From Flabesymbios commensalis (Eukaryota; Annelida; Polychaeta; Terebellida; Flabelligeridae), in contig OZ024903.1 in the NCBI GenBank assembly GCA_964017125.1, forward strand, positions 112,127,544 through 112,191,543: DNA of 64,000 nt, read 5' to 3'. The notes below the pieces were generated by a model. It ran no database searches, was not told where the DNA came from, and saw nothing but the letters and a program-made list of their open reading frames with translations. Shown here piece after piece: positions 48,743 to 59,052 of the stretch. The position numbers were made by a program, and so were the translations under genes. Each line of letters starts with the position of its first letter. The first letter of the stretch is position 1.

Positions 48743-49159
48743 TGAAAACACAACAATATAGAAAAGTGTAATATTCTCCCCAAAAACCGCATGTCTAATT
48801 ACCAGATACGTTTTACTCGGTCAAAATCACTTGGTGGTTTTTTGATATCAAGTGAATGCAAATGGCTCTGGCACACTGTGGAAAACAGTAGCACTTAGCT
48901 ATTTAATTGAAAGGTTAGCAGTTACTACTGTATGTCTTTTTATAGCAGGAAAAGTAATTGGGGGGCCACTATACGATTACCAGGGGGGGTGCTGCAGTTT
49001 TTGAGCTGGACAATTTTTTATTTCAATATTTGCAATATTTTATTTATTTCACACTCTGTCTCAAGCAAAGTATTTATTTCACTTTATTTTTTTTAAATCT
49101 GTCGTCTGCTGGGCTGGAAGTCTCCCTTGACCTTTGACCCTGCATTTTCATGTTGACAG

Positions 49160-49423
49160 TGAGTGAAATGCATGACCTTGTTATTGGCGTCGGCAACAGT
49201 TTCAACACAGATGTGAGTCACTTCAGCCCCGAATCGTTCTCTCGCTGCGCTCACTTCCAAGGTGACTTTCCTAATGTTTGGTCAGATCGGACTATCCCGT
49301 GCGAGGAGGTACATAGCGGCCGCTACCTGTCCATCCACATACCTGATGACGGACTCCTGGGAGGCACAGATACTTATCTGGACACGCTCAGTCTCTGTGA
49401 AGTTCAAGTCTTCGGCGCCCCAG
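49160..49423 (+). CDS. Exon 12: C-terminal half of a fucolectin (FTP) domain
   Basis: The acceptor is ATGTTGACAG and the donor CCAG-GTATTT; phase is 1-1, 88 codons. It contains SEMHDLVIGVGNSFNTD, FSRCAHFQGDF, TIPCEEVHSGRYLSIHIP and the closing strand LDTLSLCEVQVFGAPG. 'L..l.I.VG', a Cys pair around 'C....GRY..I' and a final 'L.LCEV.VFG' are the second half of the FTP/tachylectin-4 domain. If spliced straight to exon 7, the junction codon makes Val and gives a normal-length FTP domain, with EVTI leading to HDLVIGVG. As ordered in the genome, four exons intervene. Confidence 0.82.
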
Positions 49424-49584
49424 GTATTTCCATTTATATTGACCCTTTAAGCGCTAAACACGGCTATGATCATTTTTAATATGTTGTATTAGCGAGTTAC
49501 ATCAAAGTTATTGGGATGAAAATGGGTGTTCAAACATCAAGATACAACTGTTTGGCTTCAAGTTAAAAACAAATACATGTTTTT

Positions 49585-49643
49585 CACCCCTTTGAGGTTG
49601 TGGATCGCGGTAGCGAAACATAATTTCAAGAAGGTTAAAATTA
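49585..49643. repeat. Hairpin repeat, family H4
   Basis: CACCCCTTTGAGGTTGTGGA, the GATCGCGGTAGCGA loop and ATAATTTCAAGAAGG form the stem, with several mismatches. Confidence 0.7.
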
Positions 49644-49749
49644 AAATAAGATAACTCAGCGTGTAAAGGGTTAATGTGTACTTAATCAGAGTCAGATCCA
49701 GAGGATTTTCAATCGTTTGCTGGAATGCAGTCAAACTGTATTTGTGCAT

Positions 49750-51340
49750 TTCTTACACTTGTCTAGTAACATATTTTATGTGTGTGTTATATACACATGC
49801 TTTGTAGCATATTTTACTATATGTGTGCATTCTATAACTTTTATTGCATGTGTGTAATCTGTACACTTGTCTAGTAGCGTATTTTCCACTACATGTGCAT
49901 TTTATGCACTTGTCTATTGGCATATTGTACTGTATGTGTGCATTCTAGACGTTTGTCTAGCAGCGTATTTACTGTATGTGCTCATTCTATACACTTGTAT
50001 AGTAGCGTATTTTACTGTATGTGCTCATTCTATAAACTTGTATAGTAGCGTATTTTACTGTATGTACTCATTCACTACACATTTCCAGTAGCAAAAAATT
50101 ACAATATGTTTGCATACTATACACTTGTCTAGGAGCATATAATTTTTACTCTCTCTCTGCATTTTATACACTTGTCTATGTTTGCTGTATGTGTGCATTC
50201 TATACACTTGCCTAGCAGTGTATTTTAATGTATATCTGCATTCTATACACTTTTTAGTAGTGTATGTATGTATTCTAGACACTTGTCTAGTAGTGTATTT
50301 TACTGAATGTGTGCGTTCTATACACTTGTCTTGTAGTGTGTTTCACTGTATGTGCGCGTTCTATGCACTTGTCTAGTATCACATTTTCCTGTATGTGTTC
50401 ATTCTACACACTCATCTAGCGCCGTATTTTAACGTATGTGTGCATTCTATGCAATTGTATAGTAGTGTATTTTCCTGTATCTACTCATTCTATACATTTG
50501 TCTAGTAGCGTATTTCACTGTATGTGTTCTTTCTATATGCTTGTCTTGTAGTGTGTTTTACTGTATGTGTGCGTTCTATACATTTGTCCAGTATTGCATT
50601 TTCCTGTATGTGCTCATTCTACACACTTATCTAGCGCCGTATTTTACTGTATGTGTGCCTTCTATGCAATTGTATAGTGGTGTATTTTCCTGTATGTACT
50701 CACTCTATACACCTGTCTAGCAGCGTATTTTAATGTATGTGTGCTTTCTATACACTTGTCTAGTAGTGTATTTTACTAAATGTGTGCGTTCTATACGCTT
50801 GTCTTGTAGTGTGTTTAACTGTATGTGTGCGTTTCATACACTTGTCTAGTATCACATTTTCCGGTATGTACACTTGTCTAGTAGTGTATTTTTCTGTATG
50901 TGCTCATTCTATACACTTGTCTAGTAACGTATTTCACTTTTTGTGTTCTTTCTATACACTTGTCTAGTAGCACATTTTTAATGTATGTGTGCGTTCTCTA
51001 CACTTGTCTATTATCGCATTTTCCTGTATGTGCTCATTTTACGCACTTATCTAGCTGCGTATTTTACTTTATGTGTGCATTCTATACAATTGTGTAGTAC
51101 GTATTTTCCTGTATATGTGCAGCGCATTTTACTGTATGTGCTCATTCTATGCATTTGTCTAGTAGTGTATTTTACTGTATGTGTGCGTTCCATACACTTG
51201 TCTAGTATCACATTTTACTGTGTGTGTGTGCATTATATGCGCTTGTCTAGTACCGTATTTTACTCTATGTGATCATTCTATGCACTTGTCTAGTGGCCTT
51301 TTTTACTGTATTTGTGCATTCCATACACTTTTCTAGTGGC
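49750..51340 (+). repeat. Minisatellite, unit about 43 bp, more than 30 diverged copies
   Basis: The unit is about CACTTGTCTAGTAGCGTATT then TTACTGTATGTGTGCATTCT and ATA. Variation is high (GTGC/GCTC, TAGTAG/CAGCAG, occasional short copies), so the array looks old. It lies in the intron before exon 13. Confidence 0.9.
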
Positions 51341-51730
51341 ATATTTTATTGTACCTCTATCTGGCTACGCCCCTGGTAACGTACTCCTCCTTCTGTACCC
51401 GCCCTGGTATTGTGCTTCCCCGTTTTTGTTGCTATTTTGGACGGCTCCATTTGTATTTCGCTACAGTGTCTCACAAATTCAAGTGGGTGAAAGGTACAAT
51501 TTTATTCAAAACATATTCCAATCTACGGACTGACTTGCAGACACAAATCACCACGTTTTCTCAGAGCGATTATTGTACAGCCCACCCACCTCGGATTATG
51601 TAATTGAAATTTTCCCCAACTTTCTCCAACCTTTTTTCAGACTGCTAATATACAAATTCGGTCAGCTTTGTATTGGATGTGACTTCATCACAGCATATAC
51701 TATATTCTAATTATAATTTTATTTTTACAG

Positions 51731-51874
51731 TGTGTCGTCTCGGCTCTATTTGTGACACGGATGACTGGTGTCAAAGAGAAGACAGTAACCTTATATGTGA
51801 TGATAACTATGTTTGCTCCTGCATGGACGGCTTCGCTGTATCGCCAGACTCTAAATCTACTGTTTGTACAGCAG
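51731..51874 (+). CDS. Exon 13: EB/EGF-like module 2
   Basis: The acceptor is TTATTTTTACAG and the donor GCAG-GTGAGG; phase is 1-1, 48 codons. Core spacing is C-5-C-8-C-5-C-1-C-14-C, with ICDTDDWC and CSCMDGFAVS. An additional Cys precedes the core (VCRLGSIC). The preceding exon is the FTP C-half, so a cluster of EB modules forms the C-terminal region seen here. Intron sequence just after this exon is duplicated after module 3. Confidence 0.85.
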
Positions 51875-52642
51875 GTGAGGATTTCATGGATTTTGTATTT
51901 TCCTGTGTTGAAAGCTATAGTATATCTGAAAATTGTGATGTTCCTATGGATATATGGATCGCTAGGCTTATGTCATTTAAAAAACTTTTTATTTCAGGTA
52001 ATGTTTTTTCTGAGAAAAAAAAGTTGAATAAGTGCATTAAACACCACCTGCACTGGATTTTTAAAAATAAAATTCAACTGTTTTATTGCAGATTTTTCTG
52101 GAAATAAAATTATTTTTTATTTTCCAAAAAAAGTCTGGCTCATTGATTTAGTAAGTGTTGTATCTTGGTCTTTCTGGCGCTGGTATATAACGATTCTATT
52201 TTTGGACCTTCCATGTTATTGTTTGTGTGTACGCTCTGCTGAAATTCGTGGCAAGGAAATGGGTGGGACTGGCTTAGCAGCAGAACGAAGCCTACACGTG
52301 TCTTGATCAGTATATTTCAATGTATTTCAATGATATAGTCATGGTGATTCCATGGAATGCGATTGGCTGCTGAGATTTGTAAGACAGCTTTTATATTGCA
52401 TGAAATGAGACACAGTTAACACCGAGTCACATGACATAGATATGAAAATGGAATAAAACGACATGTAATCAGTCTTGACTTGACTTGCATCAGTCCTGCC
52501 TCGGAAAATGTCAGTATCATTCCTTCTTGTTAGATTTTTGGAGCTTAGGATATTGGGATTTTTACTGATAATCGAAGAGAATAGGACCATTTCCGAGTCT
52601 TGATATCTCCTCCTGTTTTCTGTATTTTTTTTCTGTTCACAG

Positions 52643-52786
52643 TCGGAATGTGGAATTCGCCATGTAATCAAGACAGTGACTGTTTAGAAGACAGTCACAT
52701 GTGGTGTTATGAGGTACCCGATGGAGGTATTTGTGGGTGCCAGCCAGGATTCAGTTACAACGCAATTATTAAAATTTGCGAGCCAG
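52643..52786 (+). CDS. Exon 14: EB/EGF-like module 3
   Basis: The acceptor TTTTCTGTTCACAG is strong; the donor is CCAG-GTATTA; phase is 1-1. It begins VGMWNSPCNQDSDC and ends CGCQPGFSYNAIIKICEP. Spacing is C-5-C-7-C-8-C-1-C-12-C. The loop before CxC is the longest of the set (YEVPDGGI). Like modules 5 and 6 it opens with a short 'G...PC' lead. Confidence 0.87.
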
Positions 52787-53220
52787 GTATTACTACTAAT
52801 ATCTACATGAAAAGTTTCACATACTTAATAACGATTGAAGATTCCTTTACTTATTTAAAAGAAAAAGTTGATACATTATAATATATAATCAATATTACAA
52901 TTTCAATTTAAAAATCGCAACAGTATCAGAATATGTGTATTGTCCTGTTCAACAAATAATTTTATTGCAAAATAAATATTATTTTAAACTAGATTCAATA
53001 TTAAATAATATATATCATATCTGAAAATTATGATGCTCCTATATATGGATATCTTGACCTTTAATAAACATTTTATTTCAGCTAATATTTTTGCTGAGAA
53101 CAGATAAGTTGAATAAATGCCTTAAACCTTGAAAAAAATATAAACAAATATTTTGTATCAAATTATCTAATCAATATCATGACTACAACCACTCTCTCAT
53201 CTGTATTTTTCGTTTTGTAG

Positions 53221-53355
53221 AGGGAATAGTTGGGTCGTTCTGTTTCTATGACGAGCATTGTACTGAGGCTGATATTGGATCAGAATGTCTGGATCATAAC
53301 TGCAAATGCAAATTAGGATATTTCTTCTCTGAACTCGCATCAGTGTGTCTGTCTA
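53221..53355 (+). CDS. Exon 15: EB/EGF-like module 4
   Basis: The acceptor is TTCGTTTTGTAG and the donor TCTA-GTGAGT; phase is 1-1, 45 codons. It begins (E)GIVGSFCFYDEHC and has CLDHNCKCKLGYFFSELASV before the last Cys. Spacing is C-5-C-8-C-4-C-1-C-12-C. Confidence 0.86.
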
Positions 53356-53675
53356 GTGAGTTCATTTTGTTTCATACCAATAACATATTGCGTGTTATCT
53401 TGGCACTGCTGTGCTTCGGTGCATATTACTCATATGTAGTAGTTCCTCGTGGTATTTAAATTAGTTATTTTATTGTTTATGAACTAAACACCGACAGGGT
53501 AGAAAAACATTATTATTAATTTGACCGAGAGCATGATTTTCATAACATAACAAGGTCATTCTCTGTAAGGAAAATTGTATGCTTTCCTCAAATAACTGTT
53601 ATTGGAAATGAGCCAAGTGTTTAAACATCAACATTTGCAAATATGTTTAGTCTCAAAGTAAACAAATATGACTAA

Positions 53676-53730
53676 TTTTCACCCATTGGAAGTTGAGGGT
53701 CGCGGCAGTGAGGGAATTCAAATTAGATAA
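53676..53730. repeat. Hairpin repeat, family H4, diverged
   Basis: TTTCACCCATTGGAAGTTGA and GGTCGCGGCAGTGA match the H4 left arm and loop; the right arm (GGAATTCAAAT) is poorly kept. Confidence 0.5.
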
Positions 53731-53829
53731 CTCAGTGGATAAGAGGTACATATATGTTGTTTCCTGTGTACTTCTTATCAGACAATACATTAGAAGCTGT
53801 GTACTACCTACAGGATAGATTATATTTTA

Positions 53830-54160
53830 TGTACCCTATGTTATATTCTGTTTTATCAGATGGTATATTAGGCTTGCCGTGCAGTAACACAGGCTAGATT
53901 ATATTTTCTATACCCTATGTTATTTTCTGTTCTACCAGATGGTACATTAGGCCTGCACTGCAGTAACACAGACTAGATTAAATGTTCTGTCCTATCCTAT
54001 GTTATTTTCTGACCTACCAGATGGTATGCTAAGCCTGCCGTGCAGTAATACTGTATCCTATGTTATTTTCTGATTTACCAGATGGTACATTAGGCCTGCC
54101 ATGCAGTAACACAGGCTAGATTATATTTTCTGTATCCCATGTTATATTCTGTTTTACCAG
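53830..54160 (+). repeat. Acceptor-bearing repeat upstream of exon 16 (four extra copies)
   Basis: CCTATGTTATATTCTGTTTT, ACCAG and ATGGTACATTAGGCCTGCCC are repeated with AG ends at 53,859, 53,938, 54,020 and 54,081, before the true acceptor at 54,160. The spacing is 61-82 bp. Each extra copy carries a pyrimidine-rich tract, the AG and the first codons of exon 16, then usually CAGTAACACAGGCTAG, which stops the phase 1 frame. Confidence 0.88.
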
Positions 54161-54298
54161 ATGGTACATTAGGCCTGCCCTGCAGTGGGAAGACATTAGA
54201 GGAGGATTGTATGGATATCAACATGGAGTGTGACATGGGTGTATGTGAATGTCAACCCGACTTTACATTTAACTACTTACAGCAGAGGTGTGAACCAG
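54161..54298 (+). CDS. Exon 16: EB/EGF-like module 5
   Basis: The acceptor is TCTGTTTTACCAG and the donor CCAG-GTATGT; phase is 1-1, 46 codons. It begins (D)GTLGLPCSGKTLEEDC and ends CECQPDFTFNYLQQRCEP. Spacing is C-8-C-6-C-4-C-1-C-12-C, so the first loop is three longer than usual. Only this copy of the upstream repeat continues open beyond the first dozen codons, which identifies it as the working exon. Confidence 0.87.
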
Positions 54299-54559
54299 GT
54301 ATGTGACATTACCAGGGTTATTCATCGTGATTAATTGAATTCGGTGTGATGAGTTTATTACAGAATGATAAATTTTAGCACAGGATGATACATTCTAACA
54401 CACAATGGTAAATTTTTCCACCGGGTTTTAACACGGGATAATAAGTTTTAGCTCGGAATGATTTGTTTAAACAAAAGGAGATAAGCTTTAACTCTTGGTG
54501 ATAAATGTTGGCATGCGGTGATAATTTTACACGATATGATAGGTTTTTACAGGAAGAGT

Positions 54560-54745
54560 ACATTTGAACAAGGAGTGATAATTTTTAACACGGGATGATT
54601 AGTTTTAACACGGGATGATAAGTTTTAACACGGGATGAAAAGTTTTTACACGGAATGATAAGTTTTAACACGGGATGATAAGTTTCAACACAGGATGATA
54701 AGTTTTATCACGGGGTTATAAGTTTTAACACAGGATGAGTCACAA
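54560..54745 (+). repeat. 20-bp tandem repeat, about 9 copies plus diverged flank
   Basis: The unit is AACACGGGATGATAAGTTTT. Diverged versions (CACAGGATGATACATTCTAA) extend left to about 54,355. Confidence 0.9.
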
Positions 54746-55109
54746 ATAATGACAACTTAATATAATTGGTTTTAATACTTGTTGTTTGCACACAAAATAC
54801 CAGCTTTTAGAAGTGAAAACATCATATATATTTAGTAGGACCAAATTCCCATCGTATCGCCCGCTAAAATTATGGATTGGCCCCTTACTATATAGTTAGG
54901 CTGTATCACTTATGAAATATTAACTGAACGACACTGACCCAACATTATACCAGCATTGTTTCAACCTATCATTTTTCCTGGATGACCTAGTTTGCACATA
55001 GCCATGACATTGCCACTTTTATTTTACTCCTCTGGCCCTGGTGGGTGGTCGTTTATAAGTGTTTGTAATCGCTTCAACTTTATGTTGGCCCTTCCACACT
55101 TGGTGGATA

Positions 55110-55765
55110 AAGCAACAGACAATATTGGACAACACCACCGTAGATACACAGGATCTATAGTACAGAGGAATAACGAACACATTCAGGACATATACAGGAC
55201 AAAACGTATTTCTGATGGACCTAACGAACATCACTGGACAACGCCACCGTAGATCTACAATATCTAATACGGGAGAATAACGAACGTATTCAGGACTAAA
55301 GAAATTACTTACGGACCTAACGGACATCACTGGACAACTCCACATCTGCAGGATCTAATACGAAGATTAACGTACACATTCAGGACATATACAGGACAAA
55401 TCAAATGTCTGAAGGACGTAACAAACATTACTGGACAACGCCACCGTATATCCACAGGAACTAATACGGAAAAATAACAGACACATCCAGGACATATACA
55501 GGACTAATCGAGTTACTGACGGACCTAACTAACATCACTGGACAACTCCACGGTACATCTACAAGATCTAATACGGTATAATAAAGAACGCATTCAGGAC
55601 ATATTTATGACAAAACGAGTGTCTGACGGACATAATGAATAGGCCCTATCACCGGACAACGCCACCGAACATCTACACGATCTAATAAGGATAATAAGAA
55701 GCACATTCAGGACATAATTATACAGGACATAACGAATTACTGACGGACATAGTGACTATAAAACG
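55110..55765 (+). repeat. Tandem repeat, unit about 105 bp, six copies
   Basis: Each unit has ACATCACTGGACAACGCCAC, CGTAGATCTACAGGATCTAA, TACGG, ATAACGAACACATTCAGGAC and ATATACAGGAC. Units are unequal in length. Confidence 0.85.
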
Positions 55766-55894
55766 AACAGCGATGTTCATTGCTCATTCCAATTTGGAGA
55801 GAGCCATAATGCATTGGCTTAGGTTCTGCATTTTTATCTAAATGTGCACTAACCTGATATTAAGATCATTTCCGATGTATGGTGACCTTAGATC

Positions 55895-56050
55895 CTAGAT
55901 CCGACCACATAATAGGTTTGTGAAGTGGATTGTAGTCTCAAATTAATATAATATATAACTCTTTATTATACATCCCACATAGTAATAGGTTTGGTCGGTA
56001 GATTACAGTCTTAACTTTACTATAACATTTTATTAAACTCTTTCTTATAG
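55895..56050 (+). repeat. Two decayed copies of the exon 17 start lying upstream of it
   Basis: ATCCGACCACATAATAGGTT with TGTGAAGTGGATTGTAGTCT, and ATCCCACATAGTAATAGGTT with TGGTCGGTAGATTACAGTCT, both align to the exon 17 start (ATCCCACCATGGGAGAGGTT with TGTTCGATGGATTCAGACTG). The spacing is about 75-78 bp, and the intervening AACTCTTT...TATA tract resembles the real pyrimidine tract. Confidence 0.75.
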
Positions 56051-56176
56051 ATCCCACCATGGGAGAGGTTTGTTCGATGGATTCAGACTGTAATCAGCAT
56101 CACTCAGAATGCTCTGGAGTGTGCAGCTGTGTTGATGGTTACGAGTATGATCGGTTCGCCTTGGAGTGCTATCCTG
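56051..56176 (+). CDS. Exon 17: EB/EGF-like module 6
   Basis: The acceptor is CTCTTTCTTATAG and the donor CCTG-GTGAGT; phase is 1-1, 42 codons. It reads (D)PTMGEVCSMDSDC, CSGVCSCVDGYEYDRFALEC and ends YP. Spacing is C-5-C-6-C-3-C-1-C-12-C, the most compact of the series. Confidence 0.86.
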
Positions 56177-56929
56177 GTGAGTGATTCACAAAATATAATC
56201 GTTGTCACTTTCTCAGGTGAACATGCCTTTCTTCGCTAAAAAAATGTGTCATTTGATGAGCTCCCAATTAAAAAGACTTAGCGCAATGAGGTTGCTTATG
56301 ACATAGGAAACGACATGGTTATTATTTTAACAGATATTTGAATTGTGGGCAACATGTGTTAAAAAAATGTGTAACGCCGCGTTATAATTAAAATCCGTGG
56401 TGGACATAGCATTCTGATAATTAGCATGGTGCTCTATATCGTTTTATCTGCGATAACGCGTCTTATATACTGATATGAAAAGCCATAAGGTATTAACTGC
56501 TCACTTGAACAACTTAATACATTTGGTTTTGCATGGCAGTATACTCATTATCGGTTTTGCATGGCAGTATACTGATTATCGGTTTTGCTGGACATATATC
56601 ATGTTTAGATCACTCTGTGGGCCATTAGTTTATTCGACCAACAGATGTTGACTTTAACATACAGCAAAGGCAAACAGCAGTAACTGCTTACTTTTCACGA
56701 CTGAATTATTTTTTTCTTTGCACGTATTTATAATGTACAAGCAGACTAGTTATGTTGGTACCCTATTTACCAATGCTTTATTCTAAGCACTGTAGTGTCT
56801 TCTGTAGGGCGGATGCCCTGATGCAGTCGTTAAAGCCAACGGCTTGTAAAATCGCCTCCCGCTCTGGCATTTAAGTTTCAAAGAAACAAAATTTTCTTCC
56901 TCGCTCACTAGTAAAGATTCAGTATAGTG

Positions 56930-57055
56930 GGGAGGCTCCGTTACCGAGAGGTAACGTGCTCAGTCTCAAAGAGCTAAGGCCCCGAACTTTGCATCTTGCG
57001 TCTGGAAGGCAGTGGCATCTCATTCATCTCAACATCATCTAAAGTAGTCTGAAAC
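56930..57055 (+). mobile_element. tRNA-derived SINE fragment, family S2
   Basis: GTGGGGAGGCTCCGTTACCG, AGAGGTAACGTGCTCAGTCT and CTGGAAGGCAGTGGCATCTC match, on the opposite strand, the copy at 9,235-9,420 (GAGGCTCC..., CTGGAGGACAGTGTCATCTC). The A-box-like start is kept; the B box is eroded. Confidence 0.65.
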
Positions 57056-57089
57056 CCTATTCATTGATGCTTAATGTTTCCAATTTAAT

Positions 57090-58255
57090 CTTGTTTTTTT
57101 TCAGTCGGCTTGCAGAGATTATATTGTTAGCTTAATGGTTCCAATCTTGTATTTCAGTCGGCTTACAGGGAATATATTGTCAGTTTAATGATTCCAATAA
57201 TGTATTTCAGTCGGCTTGCACATATCATATTGTTAGTTTAATGGTTCCAATCTTGTAATGCAATCGGCTTACAGGGATCATTGTTAGCTTAATGGTTCCA
57301 ATCTTGTATTTCAGTCGGCTCGCAGGGATCATATTGTTAGCTTAATGGTTCCAATCTTGTATTTCAGTTGGCTTACAGGGATCATTGTTAGCTTAATGGT
57401 TCCAATCTTGTATTTCAATCGGCTTACAGGGAATATATTGTCAGCTTAATGGTTCCAATCTTGTATTTCAGTAGGCTATTGTCAGCTTAATGGTTCTAAT
57501 CTTGTATTTCAGTAGACTTGCACGTATCATATTGTTAGCTTAACAGTTCCAATCTTGTATTTCAATCGGCTTACAGGGCATATATTGTTAGCTTAATGGT
57601 TCCAATCTTGTATTTCAGTAGGCTTGCACGTATTATATTGTTAGCTTAACGGTTCCAATCTTGTATTTCAATCGGCTTACAGGGAATATATTGTTAGCTT
57701 AATGGTTCCAATCTTGTATTTCAGTAGACTTGCACGTATCATATTGTTAGCTTAACAGTTCCAATCTTGTATTTTAATCGGCTTACAGGGAATATATTGT
57801 TAGATTAATGGTTCCAATTTTGTATTTCAGTAAGCTTGCACGTATTATATTGTTAGCTTAACGGTTCCAATCTTGTATTTCAATCGGCTTACAGGGAATA
57901 TATTGTCAGCTTAATGGTTCTAATCTTGTATTTCAGTAGGCTTGCACGTATTATATTGTTAGCTTAATGGTTCCAATCTTGTATTTCAGTCGGCTTACAG
58001 GGACTATATTGTCAGCTTAATGGTTCCAATCTTGTATTTCAATAGGCTTGCACGTATCATATTGTTAGCTTAAACGTTCAAATCTTGTGTTTCCGTCGAC
58101 TTGCATGAATCATATTGTTAGCTTAAACGTTCAAATCTTGTATTTCAGTCGGCTTGCATGAATTAATATTGTTAGCTTAAACGTTCAAATCTTGTATTTC
58201 CGTCGACTTGCATGAATCATATTGTTAGCTTAAACGTTCAAATCTTGTATTTCAG
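57090..58255 (+). repeat. 53-bp minisatellite repeating a splice acceptor and exon start (23 copies)
   Basis: The unit is GTTCCAATCTTGTATTTCAG then TCGGCTTACAGGGATCATAT and TGTTAGCTTAATG. AG or AG-like ends recur from 57,104 about every 53 bp to 58,255; the variants TTTCAA and TTTCCG lose the AG in about half the copies. In the phase that enters exon 18, each copy except the last reaches TAG or TAA within about nine codons. Confidence 0.92.
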
Positions 58256-58314
58256 TCGGCTTGCATGGATCATATTGCATACCTAGTTTGGAAACAACTA
58301 CGAGTGGATTCAAG
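58256..58314 (+). CDS. Exon 18: first part of split EB/EGF-like module 7
   Basis: The last copy of the acceptor repeat (TTGTATTTCAG) opens a phase 1 frame: (V)GLHGSYCIPSLETTTSGF then K. It ends in phase 0 at AAG-GTTTGT, the same donor word as the ILEI exon 2. VGLHGSYC matches the lead and first Cys of the other EB modules. The next exon at 61,808 is the only EB copy lacking its first Cys and starts in phase 0, so the two fit exactly. The exon is short and the donor is not strong; the joint phase and cysteine fit is the main support. Confidence 0.65.
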
Positions 58315-58875
58315 GTTTGTAACAGACTCGTATATACCAGAGATACCGAAGGTTACAACTGTGAAGGTAACATAAAATAAATTGGTACCTGACCTCGATG
58401 GCTTATTAGTCACAGATAATGCATTAAGCCGGAATTGAGCATTAGATTCTGCTATGCGACTCAATTGTCATAACAATAATTTAGTAGCCCATGCTGAGCA
58501 GGCAAAAATGTACGTGCTCATTTTTACAAGTCATACACTATAAATAATTCTAACTGTTATCTTTGCTTAAAGGTATAGTCAACTGTGAAAATATGCAGGA
58601 CATAGGCCCCCAGAATGCAGTAGTGCTTGTGCGTAGGCCTAGGCCCTACTCCATAATAATACTAAATATGTGTTTCATATCCAGCGTCGCATTAAGAGCA
58701 AGTTCCCAAATCATAGCAAGTCCATATATACTTGAGCGAAATCTATGAGTTAATAATTTGACCAAAGCTCGTAGCTGTGCATTGTGTTTGTAAACTAACT
58801 GACTATGTGACTGCGGGGATCTCAAAACAGTTGACCCCCGCACCTTTATTGACAGGATGACTTTCCCTCAAACAT

Positions 58876-58950
58876 TGTATACTACCCTAATGTTGGTTTA
58901 ATGTTAGGCTAGGGTCGAAAATGTTGGTCTAACATGTAACATCAGCATCT
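58876..58950. repeat. Hairpin repeat, family H2, diverged
   Basis: CTAATGTTGGTTTAATGTTAG and AATGTTGGTCTAACATG resemble the inner repeats of H2; the outer ends are not preserved. Confidence 0.4.
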
Positions 58951-58959
58951 TGTATAACA

Positions 58960-59052
58960 ATGATAACAGCCAGGTCTAATAACCTTAGTATCTTGTATAA
59001 ACTGATAACAACCGGGCTCATATAACCTTAGTATCATGTATAACACAGATAA
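58960..59052 (+). repeat. Left part of a 44-bp minisatellite split by an LTR-element fossil
   Basis: GATAACAGCCAGGTCTAATA and ACCTTAGTATCTTGTATAA give two diverged copies of the unit found at 60,957-61,560. Confidence 0.8.

Noticed and set aside
52339-52671. 110-codon minus-strand frame upstream of exon 14
   Set aside because: It overlaps the exon 14 acceptor on the other strand; low complexity and no recognisable domain.
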